Shown here: piece by piece, positions 8,835-16,560 of the stretch
Numbering within the stretch: the stretch's first letter is position 1
Layout of the letters: each line of letters starts with the position of its first letter
Origin: CAZKNF01 sp964554105
GTDB taxonomy: Bacteria > Bacteroidota > Rhodothermia > Rhodothermales > VXPQ01
DNA length: 18,391 bases
Assembly: GCA_964554105.1 (NCBI GenBank)
Contig: CAZKNF010000067.1
Location: forward strand, 1 to 18,391
Direction of reading: 5' to 3'
Translations under genes and position numbers: made by a program
Notes under the pieces: model-generated
Database searches by the model: none
Told to the model about the DNA's origin: nothing
What the model saw: the letters and a program-made list of their open reading frames with translations, nothing else

Positions 8835-9542
8835 CTAGTCTCCGTCGGATGCCCTGGAGCGCATCCTGGAGGCTTTCTGCATGTAATCGGAAGCAGCGCC
8901 GGGGTGCTGTCCTGCAAGAAGCTCATAGACACGCGCGGCTTCATCGTACTGCCCTTGTGATGCGTAGATCCGCGCCAGCGTCTCGCTCACGACATCTTCA
9001 ATATCGTCTTCGAGTTCCGGTGTCGGGATGTTGTCCAGATCCGGGCGCGGCACGATCCGCGCCGCTTCGAGCTCGCTGATCAGGCGGTCGAGGTCGTCGT
9101 ATTTCGAAGTGGAATCGTCGTGATCCGGGCGTTCCCTTGCGCCCGTGGACTCGGCGGTGTCCACGGAGGCGCTGATGTCTGCCGGCCCGAGCGTATCGGA
9201 AGAGCCGCGATTTTCTGGGGAGTCGCGTGTCTCTGCAGTTCCGTGGGAATCTGTGGAGTGCTGCGCCCCTTCTTCGTCGGCGCCCTCGGGTGTGATGCGC
9301 GATACGGCGCGCTCCACGCCCTGACGTACAACCGAACTGTTCGGGACGAGATGAAGCGCCTCGCGCCACACCGAAAGTGCAGCGGGCCATCGATTCTGGG
9401 CCTCATATGCACGGGCCAGCAGGACCCGCGCCGCTGCATAGGCGGGCATCTCATCCACCATCGGCTCCAGAAGAACGGCCGCTTCCCCGGGTTCTCGTTT
9501 TTCGAGAAAGGTGATTGCATCCTGAAGGTCGTGAAACGGCAT
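8835..9542 (-). CDS. Small TPR-repeat protein with acidic Ser/Thr-rich linker
   Basis: This 235-residue protein has no enzymatic motif. Residues 18-80 form about two TPR-like units (AAVLLEPMVDEMPAYAAARVL, then LARAYEAQNRWPAALSVWREA). Residues 85-148 are a low-complexity, Asp/Glu/Ser/Thr-rich, probably disordered linker. Residues 183-215 form another TPR (ETLARIYASQGQYDEAARVYEL). There is no signal peptide or membrane segment, so it is likely cytoplasmic and a protein-protein adaptor. The frame continues upstream to 9746 inside the glycosyltransferase gene, but that extension has no TPR character, so the ATG at 9542 was chosen. It lies 49 bp after the glycosyltransferase stop and 6 bp before anmK, indicating co-transcription. 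The TPR call is firm; the function is unknown. Confidence 0.82.
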   Translation of the reverse strand: MPFHDLQDAITFLEKREPGEAAVLLEPMVDEMPAYAAARVLLARAYEAQNRWPAALSVWREALHLVPNSSVVRQGVERAVSRITPEGADEEGAQHSTDSHGTAETRDSPENRGSSDTLGPADISASVDTAESTGARERPDHDDSTSKYDDLDRLISELEAARIVPRPDLDNIPTPELEDDIEDVVSETLARIYASQGQYDEAARVYELLAGQHPGAASDYMQKASRMRSRASDGD

Positions 9543-9591
9543 TCTACATGTGAACTCTGACAAGGGGAGCGCAAAGTAATGATTGCAGGCG

Positions 9592-11118
9592 CTAGATGCC
9601 TCTCCTGCCGAACGTGGCGAGGGCCACGAGTCCGAAGCCTCCTGCGAAAATCGCCTGAAACGGGAGGGCCGCCCATTCTCCGATAGCAAGCAAAACGACG
9701 AGTCCGAATGCCGAGTACACGAAAAGCAGCAACTCGAACCAGGCAATCACGGGTACGGGGTGGATCACACTTGCCGCGGCGCTGCCCGCCCCTTCGCGGT
9801 TCGAGACCGGCGACGCGTCGAGCGTTGAGTGAGCGCCGGGGTTCGAGCCGCTGCACGGTGCTGCATTGTATTTCGGGGTCCGGATAAATGCGGATCGCTT
9901 GCCTGCAACGGCTTCGACCACGGCCACCGATTCGTGGAGGGACAATCCAATCGTGCCCGCCATAAAAACAGGAAACATCAGCAAGCGCCGGGCCCAACGC
10001 GGATACAGATTCCGCTGAGCGAATACCTGCGCGAGGGCGAAGCCTGTGAATCCGATCAGACCGAGCGACATCACACCGAAAAACAGCGTGCCCGGCCCGT
10101 TGCCCGCGTACTTCGACAAAAGCAGGAGCGGATGTAGCAGCGCCGCGAGCAGGATGAACGGGAAAACGAAATGGGCGGTCAGATGGATCCCCCCTTGAAG
10201 CCTGACCTGCCACGGCGAATCGGAAGTCATCAAGGGGTGCAGAAGCTTTCGTGCCGTCTCGACCGACCCCTTCGCCCATCGAAACTGCTGGGAGCGCAGC
10301 GCACTCATCGTCGCGGGAAGCTCCGCCGGCACCTCAACATCGTCGAGATAGCGGATCTTCCAACCCCGGAGCTGCGCTCGATAGCTGAGATCGAAGTCCT
10401 CGGCAATCGTATCGCCCTGCCATCCGCCGGCATCCTCGATGCACGATCGCCGCCACACGCCCGCGGTGCCGTTGAAATTCAAGAACCACCCCTCGTCACC
10501 GCGCACACGCTGCTCGACCGCGAAGTGCGCGTCGAGTCCGATCGACTGAAGGCGGGTAAGGAGCGATGCCTCCTGATTGAGATGTCCCCAGCGCGCCTGC
10601 ACCACGCCGATACGGGAGCCGTCGAAGTGGGGAATCGTGCGCAGCAGGAAATCTCGCGGCGGCAAGAAATCCGCATCGAAGATCGCGATAAACCGCCCAT
10701 GTGACAGGCGAAGTCCGTTCTGCAGCGCTCCAGCCTTGTAGCCTTCTCGGTGCGGACGTCGGACGTGTATAATATCCACTCCGCGTCGCTGCCAGAGCGC
10801 CACCCGTTCCGCGGCGCGCTCGCTCGTCACATCGGTCGAATCGTCGAGCACCTGGATTTCGAAGCGCGCCCGTGGATACTCGAGCCGGGCGCACGTGTCG
10901 ATCAGGCGCTGCGCCACCAGCGGCTCGTTGTAGAGCGGGAGTTGGACTGTCACGTCGGGCCAGGAATCAGGCGGCTCCGGAAGTTCATCAGGATCCGGAA
11001 CCCGCCCTGCCCGAAGTGTGTCGCGCCGCGCATGGGAGATCGACATCCAGAGCAGATTTCCCCCATACAACGTGAGCACCGCAATCGATATCGCGTAGAG
11101 GGAAGCGAGCATGTTCAC
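9592..11118 (-). CDS. Membrane-bound family 2 glycosyltransferase (cellulose-synthase-like)
   Basis: This protein of about 508 residues has an N-terminal membrane helix (about 5-27), a cytoplasmic GT-A domain and about four C-terminal membrane helices from about 300 on. The catalytic motifs are complete: LDDSTD (91-96), FDADFLPP (147-154), FNGTAGVWRR (215-224), IAEDFDLSYRAQLRGW with the likely catalytic base D241 (238-253), and QQFRW (277-281). The QxxRW motif marks processive beta-glycan synthases and related transferases using nucleotide sugars. The product could be an exopolysaccharide, glycan or glycolipid and cannot be decided here. No PilZ domain, BcsB partner or other polysaccharide genes are nearby. 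The start is GTG at 11118, overlapping the lptE stop in GTGA; an ATG at 11112 is equally possible. It sits between lptE and the TPR gene, pointing to an envelope role. Confidence 0.9.
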   Translation of the reverse strand: MNMLASLYAISIAVLTLYGGNLLWMSISHARRDTLRAGRVPDPDELPEPPDSWPDVTVQLPLYNEPLVAQRLIDTCARLEYPRARFEIQVLDDSTDVTSERAAERVALWQRRGVDIIHVRRPHREGYKAGALQNGLRLSHGRFIAIFDADFLPPRDFLLRTIPHFDGSRIGVVQARWGHLNQEASLLTRLQSIGLDAHFAVEQRVRGDEGWFLNFNGTAGVWRRSCIEDAGGWQGDTIAEDFDLSYRAQLRGWKIRYLDDVEVPAELPATMSALRSQQFRWAKGSVETARKLLHPLMTSDSPWQVRLQGGIHLTAHFVFPFILLAALLHPLLLLSKYAGNGPGTLFFGVMSLGLIGFTGFALAQVFAQRNLYPRWARRLLMFPVFMAGTIGLSLHESVAVVEAVAGKRSAFIRTPKYNAAPCSGSNPGAHSTLDASPVSNREGAGSAAASVIHPVPVIAWFELLLFVYSAFGLVVLLAIGEWAALPFQAIFAGGFGLVALATFGRRGI

Positions 11119-11636
11119 CAGTCTGAAGTGGCCGCCGTGAAAACGTCGTCCGCAATATTCTCGAGCGCCGCGGCCGCTGCGGTTTCCTCGCCGGCAAGGC
11201 CCTCCACGGCCGGGTCGTATTCGTCGGATGCTGAGAACGTTCGCTCGAAGATCTCCACGTCGTTCACCTGATCGTAATAGGTCGCGAACACGGTGATGGT
11301 GATGCGGTTCAGCGTCGCCTGCGCCTCGCCGCCGACCGCCGCCGGTTCGTTCATGTAGCGCCTTATTTCGGCAGTAAGTACCGCGTCGGCATCCGCATTC
11401 TCCGTCTCGAGTGAGAGTCGGGTCTGACCGACGAATCGATCAACGAAAAGCCGCGTGAGCTCGTCGCCGAGATTGGTGAGCGAGCTCGTACTGACGTCGT
11501 CCGCGAGCGGAATAGCGACCGTATCCAGGTGGGAGGGTATCGTCGCGCCGGTAAAACTGTAGTACGCGCAGGCACCGAAGTACACCGGGATGATCACGGC
11601 AGCCAGCAGCACGGAAACGCGCCGGAGATGCCTCAA
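11115..11636 (-). CDS. lptE: LptE-family LPS-assembly outer-membrane lipoprotein
   Basis: This 173-residue lipoprotein is expected to act as the plug/partner of LptD in placing lipopolysaccharide in the outer membrane. The N-terminus is RHLRR, then a hydrophobic segment and the lipobox FGAC with Cys23 as the lipidated residue. CAYYSFTGATIPSHLDTVAI (23-42) is the characteristic opening of Bacteroidota-type LptE, followed by a small alpha/beta domain with repeated ALTAEI- and ATYYDQ-type strands and an Ala-rich C-terminal helix. The start codon is TTG at 11636, overlapping the stop of the upstream sigma-54 activator by 4 bp; it gives the right basic signal-peptide start. The 3' end overlaps the glycosyltransferase by 4 bp. 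The link to LptE is by family resemblance and gene order. Confidence 0.85.
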   Translation of the reverse strand: MRHLRRVSVLLAAVIIPVYFGACAYYSFTGATIPSHLDTVAIPLADDVSTSSLTNLGDELTRLFVDRFVGQTRLSLETENADADAVLTAEIRRYMNEPAAVGGEAQATLNRITITVFATYYDQVNDVEIFERTFSASDEYDPAVEGLAGEETAAAAALENIADDVFTAATSDW

Positions 11637-13024
11637 AGCTCTTCCTCCAATTCCTTCAGCTTTCGATACAGCGTACGCTCGGAGATGCCCAGCGCTCGGG
11701 CCGTCCGGCGGCGGTTGCCGTCGAACTTCTTTAGCGCGCGTGCGATGAGCCTTTGCTCTGCGTCCTCGAGCGTCGGCAGCGTCTCCTCGGTGTCGCCATC
11801 GTCCAATTCTCGCACCTCGTCGTCGGCTGCGTCGTCCTCTCTCCCGGATTCGTGCTGCTCGTCCCTACGCTCATCGCTCTCGACTACCGGTGCCGATCGG
11901 AAGTCGGAACGATCTGCCTGCGGACGTCGCCCGTTGTCGTCCGTCTCAATTTCGTAGGCCACGTCCTCGATCAGCGAGGCATAGTCGGACTTGTCCGCTT
12001 CACGAACGATCACATAATCGCTGCGCTCGCGCGGGAAGTGCGCGCCTTCGAACATCTCACGCGGAACGGCGATGCTTCCGCTGCCGGCCGACGCCAGCTT
12101 CTTCATTTGCTCCTTCATCTCACGGACTTCGAGGCGCAGCTCGAGCAGTGCACGGTAGATAAGCTCTCGCTCGCGCGCCTCGGTAGCGTCGCCCGTACTG
12201 CCCCGCATGACGGGAAGCAAATCGTTCGCGCCGTCGCGGGCGGTCACCCCGCGCAGGTAGGGCTTAATGTCCTCGGCTGTGACGGCCTCGCCGCGCAGCA
12301 GCACCACGGCCTGTTCGGCCACGTTGCGGAGCTCGCGAACATTGCCCGGCCAGCGATACTGACGGAGGAGCTGCTTCGCGCTGTCGTCCAGCTTCTTGGA
12401 GGGCGAGTTGTACTTCTGCGCCAGTCGGTGCAGGAAGGTCTCGAAGATCGGGAGGATGTCCTCCCTTCGCTCGCGAAGCGGCGGGATCGTGATGACGACG
12501 GTGCTGAGCCGGTAGTAAAGATCCTCCCGGAACCGACCCCCACGAACTTCCGCGGCGAGGTCCTTATTCGTTGCGGCAATGATGCGTGCATCCGACGTTC
12601 GAATTTGCGAGGATCCCACACGCGTGAACTGACCGTTCTCCAGCACGCGCAGCAGGCGAACCTGTGCAGCAGGCGGCATCTCGCCGATCTCGTCCAGAAA
12701 TATGCTGCCCGCGTCCGCCTCTTCGAAATAGCCGCTTCGACGTTCGACGGCTCCGGTGTATGCGCCCTTTTCGGCGCCGAAAAGCTCGGACTCGATGAGA
12801 CCTTCGGGAATCGCGCCGCAGTTGACGATTATCATCGATTCATGCCGGCGCGCGCTCAGCTCGTGGATCGCGTGCGCGATGAGCTCCTTGCCGACGCCGC
12901 TCTCTCCCTCGATGAGGACTGTGATGTCGGTCTGCGCGATCTGCCGCATGCGATCGATCACGTTCCGGAGCGCGGCCGACGGGCCGATGATCCCGTATCG
13001 TTCCTGAATTGCTTCTCTATCCAT
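11633..13024 (-). CDS. Sigma-54-dependent transcriptional activator, AAA+ plus Fis-type HTH, no receiver domain
   Basis: This 463-residue enhancer-binding protein starts almost at once with the AAA+ domain. Walker A GESGVGKE is at 40-47, the sigma-54 contact loop GAYTGA (usual GAFTGA) at 87-92, and Walker B SIFLDE at 107-112. FREDLYYRL follows at 165-173 and the WPGNVRELRN motif later. A long charged linker rich in Asp, Glu and Arg follows. Residues 419-463 are a Fis-type helix-turn-helix (NRRRTARALGISERTLYRKL). There is no N-terminal response-regulator, GAF or PAS domain, so activity is probably controlled by partner binding or expression level. The 5' end overlaps miaB by 8 bp and the 3' end overlaps lptE by 4 bp, a neighbourhood known from Bacteroidota. 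The regulon is unknown; no sigma-54 promoter was found in the larger intergenic regions. Confidence 0.92.
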   Translation of the reverse strand: MDREAIQERYGIIGPSAALRNVIDRMRQIAQTDITVLIEGESGVGKELIAHAIHELSARRHESMIIVNCGAIPEGLIESELFGAEKGAYTGAVERRSGYFEEADAGSIFLDEIGEMPPAAQVRLLRVLENGQFTRVGSSQIRTSDARIIAATNKDLAAEVRGGRFREDLYYRLSTVVITIPPLRERREDILPIFETFLHRLAQKYNSPSKKLDDSAKQLLRQYRWPGNVRELRNVAEQAVVLLRGEAVTAEDIKPYLRGVTARDGANDLLPVMRGSTGDATEARERELIYRALLELRLEVREMKEQMKKLASAGSGSIAVPREMFEGAHFPRERSDYVIVREADKSDYASLIEDVAYEIETDDNGRRPQADRSDFRSAPVVESDERRDEQHESGREDDAADDEVRELDDGDTEETLPTLEDAEQRLIARALKKFDGNRRRTARALGISERTLYRKLKELEEEL

Positions 13025-14492
13025 GGGCGGCGGATTCTACCGGTGCTTCGGCTGCTGCTAATAATTCGGATGCTTCCGCCGACGGCATTTGCTCGATCGG
13101 CTCTCCGAGCAGCGTCGCCGACGTGCAGTCCGTGATCCTCACGCGCACGTACTCACCGTGCTGAAAATTCCGGCGATCGAAAACGACCATCTTATTCGTA
13201 TCCGTGCGCCCACAGAGCTGCTCGTCGCTGCGTTTGCTCGGTCCCTCGACCAGTACGGTGTGAATCCCTCCGATCTCGGCTTTGTTATTCTCTAGAGAGA
13301 TGCCGTTCTGCAACTCGATGATTTCCGAGAGCCGCCGCTTTTTCACCTCCTCGGGCACGTCGTCCGCGTGCTTCCGGGCGGCATAGGTTCCGGGCCGTTC
13401 CGAATACATGAACATGTAGGCGTGGTCGTATCGGACCTGCTCCATCAACGATAGTGTGTCGCGGTGCTGCACTTCCGTCTCGCCGCAAAACCCCGCGATG
13501 ATGTCGGTGGACAGAGACACGCCGGGAGCAATTCGCCGGGCGCGGTCGATTAAATCCAGGTATTCATCGCGCGTGTAGGTGCGCCGCATCCGCTGTAAAA
13601 TCTCGGAATTCCCGTGCTGCACCGGGAGGTGGATGTAATTGCACACGTTCGGCCGCTCTCGATGCAGGTGCAGGAGCTCATCCGAACAGTCCTTTGGATG
13701 GCTCGTGGAATAGCGGATACGCAGCTCAGGCGAGATCAGGCTGATGCGGTAGAGCAGCTCGGTGAAGTCGACATTCGCACCGCCGGACGAGTAGCGGTAC
13801 GAATTGACATTCTGCCCGAGGACGGTCACCTCGCGATAGCCCATCTCGACCAGCTGCGCACACTCTGACAGGATGCTCGTCACCGGACGGCTGCGTTCTC
13901 TGCCGCGCGTGAACGGTACGACGCAGAACGCACACATATTATCACACCCCCGCATGATCGATACGAACGCCGCCACGCCGTTGGTGTCGTAGCGAACCGG
14001 AGCGATGTCGGCGTACGTCTCCTCGCGCGAAAGCTGGACGTTGACGGCCGCCTGCCCGGTTTCATCGGTGTCATGCAGGAGTCGGGGCAAGTCTCGGTAG
14101 GCGTCCGGACCGACCACGACATCGACCAATTTTTCCTGCTCCAGGAGTTTCTCTCGGAGTCGTTCGGCCATGCAGCCGAGCACGCCGAGTTTCAATCGGC
14201 CGTTGCCGTTGCGCTTTCGGGCTCGAAGATCATCGAGCCTCCGGCGAATCTTCTGTTCGGCATTCTCCCGTATCGCACAGGTGTTCAGCAGCACCACATC
14301 GGCGTCCGCCTCATGCCGGGTGAGTCCGAACCCGCTCTCCCGAAGCACAGACGCCACAATCTCCGAATCGGAGACGTTCATCTGGCATCCGTACGTCTCG
14401 ATGTAGACGGTACGCCGGCCGTGAGCTTCCTCGCTCGTGAGCCGGGGAGTGTCCACATCATCCAGTAGATTCAGGTCCGGGATGAGCTCCAT
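13017..14492 (-). CDS. miaB: tRNA-2-methylthio-N6-dimethylallyladenosine synthase
   Basis: This 491-residue radical-SAM methylthiotransferase adds the methylthio group to i6A37 of tRNAs reading codons that begin with U. The N-terminal UPF0004 domain has YIETYGCQMN (Cys36), LNTCAIRENA (Cys72) and LGCMAER (Cys107), which hold one [4Fe-4S] cluster. The radical-SAM motif CDNMCAFC supplies Cys183, Cys187 and Cys190. TSHPKD- and HLPVQHGN-type segments follow, and a C-terminal TRAM domain (about 410-470) should bind tRNA. CQMN and the neighbouring sequence favour MiaB over RimO or MtaB. The frame is open 25 codons further upstream, but MELIPDLNLL at 14492 is the natural start. It overlaps the sigma-54 activator by 8 bp and has 144 bp of upstream non-coding DNA after ribE. 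Confidence 0.96.
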   Translation of the reverse strand: MELIPDLNLLDDVDTPRLTSEEAHGRRTVYIETYGCQMNVSDSEIVASVLRESGFGLTRHEADADVVLLNTCAIRENAEQKIRRRLDDLRARKRNGNGRLKLGVLGCMAERLREKLLEQEKLVDVVVGPDAYRDLPRLLHDTDETGQAAVNVQLSREETYADIAPVRYDTNGVAAFVSIMRGCDNMCAFCVVPFTRGRERSRPVTSILSECAQLVEMGYREVTVLGQNVNSYRYSSGGANVDFTELLYRISLISPELRIRYSTSHPKDCSDELLHLHRERPNVCNYIHLPVQHGNSEILQRMRRTYTRDEYLDLIDRARRIAPGVSLSTDIIAGFCGETEVQHRDTLSLMEQVRYDHAYMFMYSERPGTYAARKHADDVPEEVKKRRLSEIIELQNGISLENNKAEIGGIHTVLVEGPSKRSDEQLCGRTDTNKMVVFDRRNFQHGEYVRVRITDCTSATLLGEPIEQMPSAEASELLAAAEAPVESAAHG

Positions 14493-14573
14493 AAGAAGTG
14501 GTACTGAAAGCGGGCAGACAGCGACGTGCACGCATCGGATTCGAGCGGCAACGGCGCGGAAAAGCACACATTA

Positions 14574-14597
14574 ATTGTATTGAACCGCCAATTTGGC
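14574..14597 (-). promoter_or_regulatory. Possible miaB promoter region with an 11-bp palindrome
   Basis: In the 144-bp gap between ribE and miaB, the minus strand carries TACAAT (14574-14579), five of six bases of a classical -10. Just upstream is the interrupted palindrome GCCAA-A-TTGGC (14587-14597 on the plus strand as GCCAATTTGGC). No matching -35 was found at the right distance. The palindrome is placed where an operator or activator site could act on the miaB-to-lptE transcript. The basis is position and symmetry only. Confidence 0.25.
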
Positions 14598-14636
14598 AGG
14601 ACGGTCGTAAACGCAAGATTTCGGAGATGGTTCATC

Positions 14637-15248
14637 TCAATTCCCCCTCATCTCCATCCATCGTGCGACATATTTCCCGATCATATCGAATTCCAAATTG
14701 ACCCTCGTCCCGGCATCCCACATCCGCACCGAAGTGCGTTCCTGCGTGTGCGGGATAATCGAAATGGTCAGCTTGTGCCGCCCACCGGCGATCACTCCTC
14801 CGAGCCGTGCGACCGTCAGGCTGATGCCGTCGATCGCGATGGACCCTGCCGGAATGACGAATGGGGCGAATGCCTGGTCGAAAGCTACGCCATAAAGCGT
14901 GCTCGTCTCCAGGGATTCGACGTCCACGATCTCACCGGTCGCATCGACGTGGCCCTGGACGATATGTCCGTCCAGCCCGGCATCGAGCCGCAGCGGACGC
15001 TCTAAATTCACGGGATCACCGTCTTTGAGGCCGCCGAGGGTCGTTTTGGCAAGCGTCTCTTCCACCGCGATGGTGCTAAACGAACCGTCCGTCACGTCCA
15101 CAACCGTCTGGCAGCAGCCGTTTACGGAGACGCTCAGATCCGGCCGCAGCGCTTCCGCGAATGCGCTCGAAATGCGAATCCTCATTCCGCCGCCCTCCGG
15201 CTCGATGCGCGTGATCTGTCCGACGTCTTCAATAATTCCCGTAAACAT
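14637..15248 (-). CDS. ribE: Riboflavin synthase, alpha subunit type
   Basis: This 203-residue protein turns two molecules of 6,7-dimethyl-8-ribityllumazine into riboflavin and a pyrimidinedione in the cytoplasm. It has the invariant start MFTGIIEDVG and two lumazine-binding domains of about 97 residues. The first contains VSVNGCCQTVV (40-50). The second begins near GHIVQGHVDATGEI (93-106), with GSIAIDGISLTV following and a C-terminal helix ending in MRGN. Length is normal. It follows ribD by 57 bp on the same strand, forming a two-gene riboflavin block; ribBA and ribH are not in the window. The symbol ribE follows the E. coli-style usage (ribC in current E. coli naming, ribE in others). Confidence 0.95.
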   Translation of the reverse strand: MFTGIIEDVGQITRIEPEGGGMRIRISSAFAEALRPDLSVSVNGCCQTVVDVTDGSFSTIAVEETLAKTTLGGLKDGDPVNLERPLRLDAGLDGHIVQGHVDATGEIVDVESLETSTLYGVAFDQAFAPFVIPAGSIAIDGISLTVARLGGVIAGGRHKLTISIIPHTQERTSVRMWDAGTRVNLEFDMIGKYVARWMEMRGN

Positions 15249-15305
15249 GATTCCCGTATTTAATAGGTAGATTTCGCGTCCGGCGGCCTGAAGATCTCCT
15301 GCGAT

Positions 15306-16448
15306 TCATACGTCCCGCATGTACCCCTTGAACAGAACATCTTCCCCCACGAGCTCCCATTCGCGCTCGACGAACGGATTCTCGTCCGCGACGAGGTCGG
15401 CTCTATCGAGTGCGAGCGGGCCGCTGCCGAAGACTTTCGGTGCGATAAAAAGGTAGTATCGGTCCACGAGATCGGCTTGCCACAGGGAACGTGCGATATG
15501 TGCGCCGCCCTCGACGAGAATCGATTGAATTGGGCGATTTTCAGTTCCGCCATCCTCACCAAGTTTTGTGAGGATGGTCGCGAGATCGAGGCGGCCGTCG
15601 GATTCTGCGATCCGATAGATGCGTCCGCCGCCTTTGACGAGATTCTTTTCGTACGGCGGCTCGGCCCCTTCCGACGTAAATACGATCGTGTATTCCGTTC
15701 GGTCGTCCGTGAACAACTTCAACTTACGGCTGAGCTTTCCCTGCCGATCCAGCACGATCCGCACGGGTGATCGACCCTCCACGTGGCGCACCGTCAGCGA
15801 CGGGTCGTCCGCCTGCGCCGTTCCCGTCCCGACCATCACGCCGTCCATCGTCGCCCTCCAATGATGCACGAGACCTCGCGAAGCTTCGCCCGAGATCCAC
15901 CCGGATGCAGGCCCTGATCTCGCGATCCGTCCATCGAGTGTCTGCGCCATCTTCAGGACTACGAGCGGCCGCCCCGTATTCACGTGACGGATGAACGCCT
16001 CGTTGAAGCGCCGGCACTCGCGTTCCAGAACCCCCTCCTTCACCTCCACTCCGGCCTCTCGGAGCCGCTCCATGCCCCGCCCCGCAACAGCGGAAAACGG
16101 ATCGATCGTGCCGACAACCACGCGCGGTATGTTCTTCTCGAGTATGAGGTCCGTGCACGGCGGCGTCTTCCCGTGATGCACACACGGCTCGAGATTCACG
16201 TACAGCGTGGCGTGTTCGAGAGCATCGGCGCCGTATCGACGGTCGGCATCCCGGATGGCGTGCACCTCCGCGTGCGGTCCGCCAAATTCACGATGCCAGC
16301 CCTGACCGAGCAGCGTCCCGTCGGTGCCGACGAGCACCGCCCCCACCATCGGATTCGGACTGACGCGCCCTGCCCCGCGTTGCGCCAGATCCAGGCAGAG
16401 CCTCATCCACCTGTCGTGGACCGTTTCGTCGTGTTCATTTTCCGTCAT
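15306..16448 (-). CDS. ribD: Bifunctional riboflavin pyrimidine deaminase/reductase
   Basis: This 380-residue protein catalyses the second and third steps of riboflavin synthesis. The N-terminal zinc deaminase domain has HAE at 59-61 (His59 zinc ligand, Glu61 catalytic) and PCVHHGKTPPC at 88-98 with Cys89 and Cys98 as zinc ligands. The C-terminal NADPH reductase domain begins near VVLKMAQTLDGRIA, contains GTGTAQADDPSLTVR and ends with the ILVEGGAHI and APKVFGSGP segments. An in-frame ATG at 16499 would add 17 residues, but the MTENEHDE start at 16448 was preferred because the extra part has no family similarity. It is the first gene of the minus-strand run and diverges from the flgM-like gene; no FMN riboswitch fits in the short leader. 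Confidence 0.94.
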   Translation of the reverse strand: MTENEHDETVHDRWMRLCLDLAQRGAGRVSPNPMVGAVLVGTDGTLLGQGWHREFGGPHAEVHAIRDADRRYGADALEHATLYVNLEPCVHHGKTPPCTDLILEKNIPRVVVGTIDPFSAVAGRGMERLREAGVEVKEGVLERECRRFNEAFIRHVNTGRPLVVLKMAQTLDGRIARSGPASGWISGEASRGLVHHWRATMDGVMVGTGTAQADDPSLTVRHVEGRSPVRIVLDRQGKLSRKLKLFTDDRTEYTIVFTSEGAEPPYEKNLVKGGGRIYRIAESDGRLDLATILTKLGEDGGTENRPIQSILVEGGAHIARSLWQADLVDRYYLFIAPKVFGSGPLALDRADLVADENPFVEREWELVGEDVLFKGYMRDV

Positions 16449-16510
16449 GTGGGCTCGCTGTTCGCAGTCCGATTGAAGGGCCGTTGATAATTTCCGCATC
16501 TCTACGGGTT

Positions 16511-16537
16511 TAACGTTTTAGGCGTGTACGCCGATAC
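16511..16537 (+). promoter_or_regulatory. Sigma-28 (FliA-type) promoter of the flgM-like gene
   Basis: TAACGTTT (16511-16518) and GCCGATAC (16530-16537) are separated by exactly 11 bp. The established FliA consensus is TAAAGTTT-N11-GCCGATAA, so each half matches seven of eight positions with the correct spacer. Transcription would begin near 16543-16546. This puts the ATG at 16561 about 15-18 nt downstream, with GAAGAG (16545-16550) as a weak ribosome site. The element lies directly before a gene whose product resembles the anti-sigma-28 factor, which makes a chance match unlikely. It also lies in the divergent ribD upstream region. Confidence 0.8.
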
Positions 16538-16560
16538 TCCTGATGAAGAGAATAAACTGG

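Noticed and set aside
16449..16560. Possible FMN riboswitch before ribD
   Set aside because: The leader is short, shows none of the conserved RFN-element segments, and is occupied by the divergent sigma-28 promoter.
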